Below, one piece after another: positions 45,160-52,010 of a stretch of DNA of 64,000 nt. Source of the stretch: Cyclobacteriaceae bacterium (GTDB lineage Bacteria; Bacteroidota; Bacteroidia; Cytophagales; Cyclobacteriaceae); assembly GCA_026129485.1 (NCBI GenBank), contig JAHCHY010000002.1, positions 240,840 to 304,839 on the forward strand. Reading direction: 5' to 3'. A model generated the notes under the pieces. The model ran no database searches and had not been told where the DNA came from. It saw only the letters and a list, made by a program, of their open reading frames with translations. How positions within the stretch are numbered: position 1 is the first letter of the stretch; each line of letters opens with the position of its first letter. Position numbers and translations under genes: made by a program.

Positions 45160-45720
45160 TTACTTTTTTATGGATTTTATGTCGTTAGCTACTAAAGTCA
45201 AATCATTGTTGAATTGATGTCCGCCATTTTCAATTTCACGGAAAGTAGCCCAGGGAAGATATTGCTTATAGGTTGTGAAATGCGAAAATGGAACTTCATC
45301 ATCATCCTTGCAGTGATAGAAAAAAACCGGGATGTCTTTCGGCAATTTACCGGAAAAACCGTCTTGCAGTCTAAGCGGTTGAACCCAATCTTCGTTACCG
45401 CTCCAAAAAGGCGGTGCAATAAGGAAAACTCCTGTAATGTTTTTCCTGATGCTCTTTTCTGAAAGATATTTCAGCAACATGGAAGCACCGAGCGAATGTC
45501 CTGCTAAAATAAGTTCATCTTTGACAGAAGAAATCTCTTTGTCCATTTGGTTTAGCCAAAAAGGTGCAAAATCTTCTATGGTTTCATCAGGAAGCATTTG
45601 TGGATAATGCACTTTGTAATTGTTGCCCAATTCAGCTTGTAACGAAGCTGCCAATGCCGCATCAGCTTCGTAACCACCGTTGCCACCGCCCTGAATAAAT
45701 AATACTTGTTTTACTTTCAT
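45160..45720 (-). CDS. Alpha/beta hydrolase of the RBBP9/YdeN type
   Basis: A 186-residue serine hydrolase. The nucleophile elbow is LILAGHSLGASMLLKYL (G-H-S-L-G, Ser near residue 76). The acid is in VFFYHCKDDDEVPFSHF (about 139), and the His is in REIENGGHQFNNDL (about 168). The N-terminus QVLFIQGGGNGGYEAD is the oxyanion strand. It starts within the stop region of the upstream NIPSNAP gene (4-bp overlap), so the two are coupled. Its natural substrate is unknown. Confidence 0.85.
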   Translation of the reverse strand: MKVKQVLFIQGGGNGGYEADAALAASLQAELGNNYKVHYPQMLPDETIEDFAPFWLNQMDKEISSVKDELILAGHSLGASMLLKYLSEKSIRKNITGVFLIAPPFWSGNEDWVQPLRLQDGFSGKLPKDIPVFFYHCKDDDEVPFSHFTTYKQYLPWATFREIENGGHQFNNDLTLVANDIKSIKK

Positions 45721-46190
45721 TGCTTTATTTTTATAAAACGTTCTTTTTTATTGGTTTTTCTCAGGTTAACTTGTGGAGAGTATTCAGTAAGTTTAAGTGT
45801 CCTGTCTTCAATACTATTCACAAAGGTGCCATGCTCCTTACTCGTCAGCGCTTTTATATCTTTCCATTCCTGGTCTGCCATAAATTTATTCCAGGCTATT
45901 GTCATTGAATCCTGATTCGTCCATTCAATCAGGTAAACAAACTCAATCCTCTCTTTATATTCCGATTCCCATATCGCAACAATATTGAATCCATATTTTT
46001 TCATTATCCTGTTGGCATGGTCTCTGAATCTATTGTGAAAAGCCTGTCTGTTTTCTTTAGGGATTTCATAAATTCTTAACTGATGGATTGGCTCGTTCAG
46101 TGTTATCGGGTCGTTTTTAGGTGCCGTTTGTCCACTGGCGGGGACAACAAACATTATCAATAATAAAGTTAATAAATGCCTCATTTTCAT
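45717..46190 (-). CDS. NIPSNAP-family protein with signal peptide
   Basis: About 157 residues starting MKMRHLLTLLLIMFVVPASGQ, an export signal. The mature part has the dimeric ferredoxin-like NIPSNAP pattern: IHQLRIYEIPKENRQAFHNRFRDHANRIMKKYGFNIVAIWE, then FVYLIEWTNQDSMTIAWNKFMADQEW, spread over residues 35-120. The family has no firm biochemical role. A second ATG two codons in could be the start instead. It overlaps the alpha/beta hydrolase gene by 4 bp. Confidence 0.82.
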   Translation of the reverse strand: MKMRHLLTLLLIMFVVPASGQTAPKNDPITLNEPIHQLRIYEIPKENRQAFHNRFRDHANRIMKKYGFNIVAIWESEYKERIEFVYLIEWTNQDSMTIAWNKFMADQEWKDIKALTSKEHGTFVNSIEDRTLKLTEYSPQVNLRKTNKKERFIKIKQ

Positions 46191-46239
46191 ATGTAACATG
46201 TTTTATTGTCAGTCTTAACAATAACCGCTAACGGTTCGT

Positions 46240-46692
46240 TTATTTTTCATTCAGCCGTTCTGCCAATCCAATCAAAAGCCCTTCAACCCCACGAATGTAG
46301 CATAGCCGATATACGTTTTCATAGTTCACCACTTCGCCAACAAGTTCAGCGCCTTGCTTTGTAAGCCTGGACACCAACTCGTCAATATTGTCAACTCTGA
46401 GCATAATTCTTAGGTACCCAAGCGAATTAACGGGCGCTGTTCTATGGTCTGAAACGGTTGCAGGTGTTATAAACCTTGAAAGTTCAAGCCGGCTGTGTCC
46501 GTCTGGTGTAACCATCATCGCAATTTCTACGGATTGATTTCCAAGCCCGGTTACACGACCAGCCCATTCGCCTGCAACTGTCATCCGGCCTTCAAGCTTC
46601 AGTCCTATTTCTGTGAAAAAAGATATTGCGTTATCGAGGTTTTCAACAACGATTCCGACATTGTTCATTTCAAGTAATTTACTTTTTTTCAT
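46240..46692 (-). CDS. VOC-family (glyoxalase/bleomycin-resistance-like) protein
   Basis: A 150-residue vicinal-oxygen-chelate fold protein. It has two beta-alpha-beta-beta-beta halves: NNVGIVVENLDNAISFFTEIGLKLEGR, and later LGYLRIMLRVDNIDELVSRLTKQGAELVGEVVNYENVYRLCYIRGVEGLLIGLAER, running to residue 147. The usual metal ligands are only partly evident, so it may be a binding protein rather than an enzyme. It lies 27 bp downstream of the rifampin-transferase gene on the same strand. Confidence 0.82.
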   Translation of the reverse strand: MKKSKLLEMNNVGIVVENLDNAISFFTEIGLKLEGRMTVAGEWAGRVTGLGNQSVEIAMMVTPDGHSRLELSRFITPATVSDHRTAPVNSLGYLRIMLRVDNIDELVSRLTKQGAELVGEVVNYENVYRLCYIRGVEGLLIGLAERLNEK

Positions 46693-46719
46693 ATTATGCT
46701 TTTGTCTTGCGTTGATGTT

Positions 46720-47163
46720 TTAGTCTAAAATAACATTCACACCTTGCTCTCTTAGTTTGTCCAATCCGTCTTTAATTGCCTTGATTTGTTCCGGGGTGCG
46801 TCCCTGCCATGTAGTTACCTCTCCGATTACTTTAAACGGATGTACCGAACGGTAAGACATGGTTGGATTGCCGGGAAATTTTTTATCCGTTACGTTTGGG
46901 TCATCTTCTATATCGCCCGTTGCCTCCACCAAATAAATTCTTTCCCGTCCGTTGCCTGAAGCAAGTTCTGCTCCCAAAACAGCCGTATTTAGCGTAGCTG
47001 ATACATATACATGTTTGAGTTTCCTGTCTTCGTAGTTGGATGTAAAACCTACCTGAATGAAATCACCAATTTTCAAATCTGCCTTTGTCCCGTGAAAATA
47101 GGTTTGAGCAAAAGGAGTTGGGGTATGAAGTGTGCTCTGGTCTTCTTTTTTAGCCGTGCCCAT
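46720..47163 (-). CDS. arr: NAD+-rifampin ADP-ribosyltransferase
   Basis: Arr inactivates rifamycins by ADP-ribosylating the C23 hydroxyl, using NAD+. The 147-residue protein follows the family throughout: FAQTYFHGTKADLKIGDFI at the NAD site (residues 18-36), KHVYVSATLNTAVLGAELA, GRERIYLVEATGDIEDDPN, VTDKKFPGNPTMSYRS and the C-terminal EQIKAIKDGLDKLREQG. These blocks closely match the mycobacterial enzyme as I remember it. It sits 13 bp downstream of a MarR regulator and is probably controlled by it. No integron or insertion-sequence context is visible, but the surrounding DNA is more AT-rich than the core genes. Confidence 0.93.
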   Translation of the reverse strand: MGTAKKEDQSTLHTPTPFAQTYFHGTKADLKIGDFIQVGFTSNYEDRKLKHVYVSATLNTAVLGAELASGNGRERIYLVEATGDIEDDPNVTDKKFPGNPTMSYRSVHPFKVIGEVTTWQGRTPEQIKAIKDGLDKLREQGVNVILD

Positions 47164-47176
47164 TGTATTGCAGCAA

Positions 47177-47635
47177 TTATTTTTCGTTTATTTTTTCAAT
47201 TTTCCTGTCCATTATTTCCAACGCATTTTGAAAATATTTTTCTAAGATGTTTAATTCTTTGGTGCTGAATGATGAGAAAAGTTCGTCTGTGTTGTCCTGA
47301 AAATCCTTGTAAAATGGCGTAATCAGCTTTGTTATTTTATCAACATCGGGCACTATGATTATTTTCCGCCTGTCGGTTTTGTCGGGTTGTCTTTTCACAA
47401 ACTTTTTGCGTTCAAACCTGTCTATCAATCCTGTAACAGCGCCCGTTGTTAAACCTGTAAGTATGGCAAGCTCCCCTGCCGTCATTTGTCCTTTCTGGAT
47501 CAAAAATCCCAAGTATTTATGGTCAGTACCTATTAGTCCGATTTTTCTCCCGATGCTTTCGTGCAGTTGAATAGAAGTATAGGCATATCGCTGGCTTAAT
47601 TTTCTTATTTTGATGATTTCTTCCTTAGTATTCAT
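47177..47635 (-). CDS. MarR-family transcriptional regulator
   Basis: A 152-residue winged-helix regulator. The DNA-binding part is KGQMTAGELAILTGLTTGAVTGLIDRFERKKFVKRQPDKTDRRKIIIV (residues about 48-95), with the conserved D-x-R wing (KTDRRK). Dimerisation helices flank it. It heads the minus-strand run arr, VOC, NIPSNAP, hydrolase, GNAT and nitrilase, so it is the likely local repressor. The 135 bp upstream up to the DUF488 gene presumably hold its operator. That gap is very AT-rich and I could not single out a clean palindrome. Confidence 0.9.
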   Translation of the reverse strand: MNTKEEIIKIRKLSQRYAYTSIQLHESIGRKIGLIGTDHKYLGFLIQKGQMTAGELAILTGLTTGAVTGLIDRFERKKFVKRQPDKTDRRKIIIVPDVDKITKLITPFYKDFQDNTDELFSSFSTKELNILEKYFQNALEIMDRKIEKINEK

Positions 47636-47770
47636 AAAGTTTAATAAATAAATATCTTATTTACAAAGATAATTATTATTTTCATAGCTGTCCAAAAAGA
47701 AATCAGTCAATTTAAAAATTGTGCGATTTTGATAGGACTGTCAGCTTTCAGGGTTTGTCTTACCAGACGG

Positions 47771-48124
47771 CTATTTTACCATTAACAAGACTTCCCTGAG
47801 CACGGTAGCATGATTGATCTGCGTATCTTTTGCCGCGTAGAGCAACGTGAGGTTGCGGTTTTTCAAAATGGATTTCATTCGCTTCAGCTCGTCCGTTTTG
47901 GCTTTTAGCTCATCCGCATACAGCCCGGAAAAGCGTTTAAAGTTTTCGGGCTTATGGCCAAACCATTTGCGCAGTTCAGGTGAGGGAGCAATGTTTCTAT
48001 TCCATTCATCGATAAATGCTTCTTCCTTTTTCAATCCTCTGGGCCACAACCTGTCCACCAGCATCCTGTAGCCGTCTTCGGGAAAAGGTTCTTCGTATAT
48101 TCTTTTAATTTTCAGGGTATGCAT
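47771..48124 (-). CDS. DUF488-family protein
   Basis: A 117-residue protein starting MHTLKIKRIYEEPFPEDGYRMLVDRLWPRGLKKEEAFIDEW. The DRLWPRG block is the DUF488 signature, followed by APSPELRKWFGHKPENFKRF and LTLLYAAKDTQINHATVLRE. The start at ATG 48124 lies 20 bp inside the RIC gene. An in-frame extension further upstream is a Ser/Thr-rich reading of RIC codons and is rejected. The family function is not settled. Here it is the last gene of the nitrosative-stress operon. Confidence 0.85.
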   Translation of the reverse strand: MHTLKIKRIYEEPFPEDGYRMLVDRLWPRGLKKEEAFIDEWNRNIAPSPELRKWFGHKPENFKRFSGLYADELKAKTDELKRMKSILKNRNLTLLYAAKDTQINHATVLREVLLMVK

Positions 48125-48842
48125 ACATTTCCTTTTCCATGGCAATGGCTTTCGGGAAGAGGATGTTGTTTTCGAGGTGGATATGCAGGTGCAGGTCTTC
48201 CTCAAATTCTTTCAGCAACGAAAACGTAACGCGGTATGTATTACAGGCATCGGCCGGTGGTGTATAGCTGCCGGTAAGAGCGGCAATTCTGCGGAAGCGT
48301 TCGCCTTCTGTATCATGCTCGTGGTGCATCATAGTGATGGGGTTTTGAACCGTGCCAAAATGTGGCTGGGCTAATGGCTCGCGGCTGTCTTTCGATTTTA
48401 TCATTTTCCGGATAAAAGGAAAAAGAATGAATTCTTCTTTCTTCATGTGGGCAGCCAGCTCACCTGCCGACTGGTTAAATAGCTGCTCCACTTCTGCCAG
48501 TTCGGGGTGTTGGCTTCCGTGCACTTTTACAACTTTATTCAGAAATGGTTTTATTTCCTGGATTTTCGCATCCACATACCGGTGGTGCTTTTTCTCAATG
48601 TAGTCGGCCAATAAATCCAACGGCCAGGTGTTATAATCCATTGATTTGTTTTCGTTTTGCTGAACGGAATGCTGCAGCTTTTCGATCAGCACGCTGCTTG
48701 CTACATTTTTTCGCTCGCAGGCTTCGGCAATGCTGCAGTTGCCGTTACAGCAAAAATCAATTCCATGATTTTTGAATACCCATGCGGTGCGGTAGTCCTG
48801 TGCTACCAGCTCACCCACTATGCTTTGATCTGTAATATTCAT
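48105..48842 (-). CDS. ric: Iron-sulfur cluster repair di-iron protein (RIC/ScdA/YtfE)
   Basis: RIC restores iron-sulfur clusters damaged by nitric oxide or oxidants. The start at ATG 48842 gives MNITDQSIVGELVAQDYRTA. The N-terminal DUF542 domain includes HGIDFCCNGNCSIAEACERK with its CC pair. The hemerythrin-like domain supplies the iron ligands in EKKHHRYVDAKIQEI, HMKKEEFILFPFI, MMHHEHDTEGERF and HLHIHLENNILFPKA. The length of 245 residues is normal. Its neighbours are a truncated haemoglobin and an Rrf2 regulator, which together make a nitrosative-stress operon. Confidence 0.93.
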   Translation of the reverse strand: MNITDQSIVGELVAQDYRTAWVFKNHGIDFCCNGNCSIAEACERKNVASSVLIEKLQHSVQQNENKSMDYNTWPLDLLADYIEKKHHRYVDAKIQEIKPFLNKVVKVHGSQHPELAEVEQLFNQSAGELAAHMKKEEFILFPFIRKMIKSKDSREPLAQPHFGTVQNPITMMHHEHDTEGERFRRIAALTGSYTPPADACNTYRVTFSLLKEFEEDLHLHIHLENNILFPKAIAMEKEMYAYPEN

Positions 48843-48931
48843 GTTACTTTGATTTAATTGATGATTGCGCGGTTGATTTAAAAAGTGAAATTCCAAAACT
48901 GTAGCTAATGCTATGGGCTGCTTTACGGTTG

Positions 48932-49327
48932 TCATTTAAGAGGTGTTGATGAACTGTCCCGGTAATACTGAATCTTGGAAAGAAACATTTCGGCCATACG
49001 CTCGCCCTGCCATTTGGCGCGTTCCGCTTTCTCTCCGCTAAAATGTTCATCAACGGTTTCGTAAAACAGCTTTAGCCACCGGTCGAAATGTTCCTTTTCT
49101 ACCGGAAGATGAGCATGCGGTAAAAACGGACTGCCGAAATAAGTATGCTCTTCCAGCAGCACGGTTTGCCAGAAGCGGTACATTTTTTCGAGATGCTCCG
49201 GCCATCGGTTCTGAATAATATTGTTAAAAATATCTTTCAGTAAATCATCCTCACGCGCTTTATCGTAAAAGCTGTTCACCAGCAACCTGATGTCGTCTAA
49301 AGCTTGTATGTCTTTCAAATGTTCCAT
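48932..49327 (-). CDS. Group III truncated haemoglobin
   Basis: A 131-residue haem protein of the TrHb3 type. It starts MEHLKDIQALDDIRLLVNSFYDKAREDD, then shows WPEHLEKMYRFWQTVLL, FLPHAHLPVEKEHFDRWLKLF with the probable proximal His in EHFDRWL, and WQGERMAEMFLSKIQYY. It is the second gene of the Rrf2-led operon, 90 bp before ric. A role in NO dioxygenation or NO sensing is likely from context and the family's reputation, not proven. No cognate reductase gene is nearby. Confidence 0.9.
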   Translation of the reverse strand: MEHLKDIQALDDIRLLVNSFYDKAREDDLLKDIFNNIIQNRWPEHLEKMYRFWQTVLLEEHTYFGSPFLPHAHLPVEKEHFDRWLKLFYETVDEHFSGEKAERAKWQGERMAEMFLSKIQYYRDSSSTPLK

Positions 49328-49378
49328 CCGGAAGTTTTTATTTTAGGACATTTTTATCTTAAATAAGAATAAATTTTT

Positions 49379-49846
49379 TTATCGTATTAAAATTGTTTTT
49401 CCTGATTTAAGACCAACGGCCAAATCGTATATGCTGGTTGTTTCCAGCATTTTCTTAAGCTCATTTCTGATCTTAACAAACTTGCTGTGCACCGGGCATG
49501 GTTCGGTATTGCTGCATTCGCTCAGGCCCAGTCCGCAGCCTTTGTAAACAGAATCACCGTCAATCGCAAATACAATATCGCTGACTTTGATCTCTTTCAT
49601 TCGTTTCGGAGCAATCTCAAACCCGCCATACGGCCCGGTGAGCGAGTTAACAATGTTATGCTTGGTAAGGGCGCCCAGAATCTTACCGGTAAAAGCTTCG
49701 GGCGATCCGGAGTTTTCCACCACATCGCCTATTTTCACTCTCCTGCCCTCTAAGGATTGCGTGGCAATGTAAACGATTGCCTTTATGCCATGCTCACATG
49801 CTTTTGAAAACATCGCTCCGTCTTTTTCAGGAGCAAATTTAGACAT
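49379..49846 (-). CDS. Rrf2-family regulator, NsrR-like by context
   Basis: A 155-residue winged-helix Rrf2 protein (MFSKACEHGIKAIVYIATQSLEGRRV at residues 12-37; ENSGSPEAFTGKILGALTKHNIVNS; GPYGGFEI). Three cysteines in GCGLGLSECSNTEPCPVHSKF, spaced C-x6-C-x5-C, form the usual cluster-binding loop, so it probably senses NO or redox through an iron-sulfur cluster. It leads the haemoglobin and RIC genes, as NsrR-type regulators do. Its start codon (49844-49846) is the first triplet of a perfect 42-bp palindrome, so autoregulation at this site is very likely. Spacing to the haemoglobin gene is 51 bp. Confidence 0.88.
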   Translation of the reverse strand: MSKFAPEKDGAMFSKACEHGIKAIVYIATQSLEGRRVKIGDVVENSGSPEAFTGKILGALTKHNIVNSLTGPYGGFEIAPKRMKEIKVSDIVFAIDGDSVYKGCGLGLSECSNTEPCPVHSKFVKIRNELKKMLETTSIYDLAVGLKSGKTILIR

Positions 49847-49885
49847 ATTTTTATTTCAGACAAATTTGTCTGAAATAAAAATATG
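49844..49885. promoter_or_regulatory. Perfect 42-bp palindrome over the Rrf2 start: probable Rrf2 operator
   Basis: Each 21-base half is the exact reverse complement of the other. The centre, CAGACAAATTTGTCTG, lies around 49864/49865. On the minus strand the palindrome covers the ribosome-binding region and ends exactly with the ATG of the Rrf2 gene. By symmetry it also places an ATG on the plus strand at 49883. Rrf2 regulators bind inverted repeats of this kind, though usually shorter and less perfect ones. Confidence 0.85.
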
Positions 49886-49950
49886 GTTGATCTGTTAATC
49901 CGTTTCAGAAAAAATAGTTCGTTTTCTTCGATCAAATCAGTTAAGCTCCG

Positions 49951-49979
49951 TCTTGTATTACCGGTTTGGTAATACAAGA
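49951..49979. promoter_or_regulatory. Perfect 12-bp inverted repeat upstream of the methyltransferase gene
   Basis: TCTTGTATTACC and its exact inverse GGTAATACAAGA flank the 5-nt spacer GGTTT. It ends 39 bp before the methyltransferase ATG at 50019. It lacks a T-tract, so an operator or RNA hairpin in the leader is more likely than a terminator. No DNA-binding gene for it lies nearby except the Rrf2 regulator, whose palindrome is different. Confidence 0.6.
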
Positions 49980-50018
49980 AGCCTGTCGTAATTTTATGCA
50001 ACCCGTCAACCATTGTAT

Positions 50019-50894
50019 ATGAAAAAAGAGATTGCCAGGAATAAAATCTATCATGAAGATTGTCTGCATACCATGTCGCTGATGCCCGACAATTACCTTG
50101 ACCTGACCATTACCTCGCCACCATACGATGATCTAAGAACATACAATAATAAAATTAAGGGTACGAAGTCAGCGTTCAACGGCTACACATTTGATTTTGA
50201 AAAGATAGCACAGGAACTATACCGTGTTACCAAAAACGGTGGGGTGGTTGTCTGGATTGTTGGGGATGCAACTGCATCCGGGAGTGAAACAGGAACAAGC
50301 TTCCGGCAGGCTCTTTTTTTTAAAGAATGCGGGTTTAACTTGTTTGACACCATGATCTATTTAAAACCACCCCGAGGCGCTGTTGGAAACAATAATACCT
50401 ACTGGCAATCATTTGAATATATGTTTGTGCTAAGCAAAGGTCGGCCTAAAACGATTAACCTCATAAAAGACCGCGAAAACAAAGAATCAAGAAATGGTGA
50501 TAACGGAACTAAAAGGCTTCAGAATGGCAACCTGCTTCAGTTAAAGCGGGGCGGATATAGCGAGTTTGGCAGAAGAACCAATGTTTGGGAATATCGTATT
50601 GGCAAAGGTCATTCCGCCAGTGATGAGTTTGCTCATGAGCATCCTGCCATCTTTCCCGAAAAGCTTGCACGGGATCATATCATTTCATGGAGTAACCCGG
50701 GAGAAGTTGTTTATGACCCTATGATGGGGAGCGGGACAGTAGCCAAGATGTGTATTTTGACGGGAAGAAAGTTTATAGGAAGTGAAATCAACAAAGCGTA
50801 TTGCAAAATTGCTAATAAGAGAATTGCGAGCATAGTTAATTCAACAAATCAATTTTATGTCAATACCCAATCAAAAGAGCTTACCTCCCTTTGA
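50019..50894 (+). CDS. DNA methyltransferase, beta-class (N4-cytosine or N6-adenine)
   Basis: A 291-residue methyltransferase. It starts MKKEIARNKIYHEDCLHTMS at ATG 50019; the TTG two codons earlier is not needed. The catalytic motif comes first, LDLTITSPPYDDLRTY (about residues 28-43), then NGGVVVWIVGDATASGSETG. Near the C-terminus is the SAM-binding motif VVYDPMMGSGTVAKMCILTGRKFIGSEIN (about 232-260). The order IV before I is the beta class. TSPPY suggests N4-cytosine, but adenine cannot be excluded. Its last 38 bp overlap an HNH nuclease gene in another frame, which is the strongest hint that this is a modification enzyme with a partner rather than an orphan. Confidence 0.88.
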   Translation: MKKEIARNKIYHEDCLHTMSLMPDNYLDLTITSPPYDDLRTYNNKIKGTKSAFNGYTFDFEKIAQELYRVTKNGGVVVWIVGDATASGSETGTSFRQALFFKECGFNLFDTMIYLKPPRGAVGNNNTYWQSFEYMFVLSKGRPKTINLIKDRENKESRNGDNGTKRLQNGNLLQLKRGGYSEFGRRTNVWEYRIGKGHSASDEFAHEHPAIFPEKLARDHIISWSNPGEVVYDPMMGSGTVAKMCILTGRKFIGSEINKAYCKIANKRIASIVNSTNQFYVNTQSKELTSL

Positions 50895-51297
50895 AGAACC
50901 CACCTCTAAAATTTGTACGAGCTGCGGTATTGAAAAACCTATAGAAGCATTTGCAAAAAATCAGTTTGGTAAGAACAACCGGGTTTTGCGAAGACCTGTC
51001 TGTAGAGCGTGTTATTCAAAAAAAGTAAAAATCGACCCGGAGGAAAAGAAAATTTATGAAGCCCTGTTCCCCCGGCCCAAGATTGGGGAAGAGTTTAGCT
51101 GCCCGATCTGTTACCGGAAAAAGATAAGGAGGTTTCAAAATGATGTTGTATTAGATCATAGCCATATTGACGGATCTGTAAGAGGGTGGGTTTGCAGCAG
51201 TTGCAACACAAGTATTGGTAAGTTTTATGATAACCCTGAAATTTTACAACGAGCAATCGATTGGATAAAAAGCAAGGGTAACTATCCTAAATCGTAG
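50857..51297 (+). CDS. Endonuclease VII-like HNH protein with zinc motifs, candidate restriction enzyme
   Basis: A 146-residue protein. An N-terminal treble-clef-like motif (ICTSCGIEKPIEAFAKN then RPVCRACYSKKV) precedes the recombination endonuclease VII core: FSCPICYRKKIRRFQNDVVLDHSHIDGSVRGWVCSSCNTSIGKFYDNPEILQRAIDWI, residues about 77-140. This shows the four zinc cysteines (CPIC, CSSC) and the catalytic D-H-S/H-G pattern with Asn in CNTSIG. It starts inside the methyltransferase gene (38-bp overlap), so both are one transcription unit. Endonuclease VII folds occur in phage resolvases and in some type II restriction enzymes such as Hpy99I. Pairing with a methyltransferase favours the latter. 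Confidence 0.82.
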   Translation: MSIPNQKSLPPFEEPTSKICTSCGIEKPIEAFAKNQFGKNNRVLRRPVCRACYSKKVKIDPEEKKIYEALFPRPKIGEEFSCPICYRKKIRRFQNDVVLDHSHIDGSVRGWVCSSCNTSIGKFYDNPEILQRAIDWIKSKGNYPKS

Positions 51298-51316
51298 TTC
51301 CCTGAAACGGAAGGTT

Positions 51317-51987
51317 TTACTTCACTATATAGCTAATCCCTAATGCCAGGCCGAGTGAATTATGCTTTATCGCTCCACCATCAACAACCGGCAAAGCGCT
51401 TACATTAAGAAGTCCAAAATAGTCATCAATTCCCACTTTAATTGAAAGATTATCATTAACAGGAAAATACGCACTAAAGCCAGCTGACAATCCCAAGTCC
51501 ATTCTTCTAAAGTTTTTTGTATTGTCGTTGCTAAAATTAAATGATCCATCAAGATCACTATATTGGGTTTGTTTCAACAGAATGCTTGTATAAAGTCCTA
51601 TTCCGAACTGATATTTAATTTTCTTTCCAAATCGTTTTCCCATTGTATAGGAATAGTGATATAATCAAACTCCACACTGTTGGTTACTGTTCCTTCCCCT
51701 GTGGGCTGTCCCTGATCATCACTTAGCTGAATTTTATGTTCCCCGGCACCGCCTTTCTTTTCATAAAGGACAGCCCCGTTTATCAACGTACTACTTTTAA
51801 TAAATAAGTTAACCCCTAAACCGGCTGAAAAATTTACCCTGGGGTTCAAGTACTCTTTAAAAAATAAATTACCTCTTAATGATGTTTGTGTCGGGCGCAG
51901 CAAATATTCAATTTCTACTCCCTGAGAATAGGAATGAACAACAATTAAACTGAATAATAAAATCAGCAGCTTTTTGAATGCTTTCAT
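51317..51987 (-). pseudogene. Outer-membrane beta-barrel (porin-like) gene with a frameshift
   Basis: Two overlapping frames make one protein. The first has a signal peptide (MKAFKKLLILLFSLIVVHSYSQ) and beta-strands up to VEFDYITIPIQWEN. The second continues RFGKKIKYQFGIGLYTSILLKQT to the end, LALGISYIVK, a typical C-terminal barrel strand. The break is at the run of four A (plus strand TTTT, 51635-51638). One extra A would give IPIQWEKRFGKK and a barrel protein of about 220 residues. This may be a real inactivation or a homopolymer sequencing error. The family is the small outer-membrane beta-barrel proteins common in Bacteroidota, function unknown. Confidence 0.75.
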
Positions 51988-52010
51988 ATTCAGAAGCCTT
52001 TGAATTATGG

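Noticed and set aside
49883-49972. 29-codon plus-strand frame starting at the second ATG of the palindrome
   Set aside because: Its ATG and ribosome site are forced by the symmetry of the palindrome, and the product has no features; kept only as a remark in the palindrome finding.
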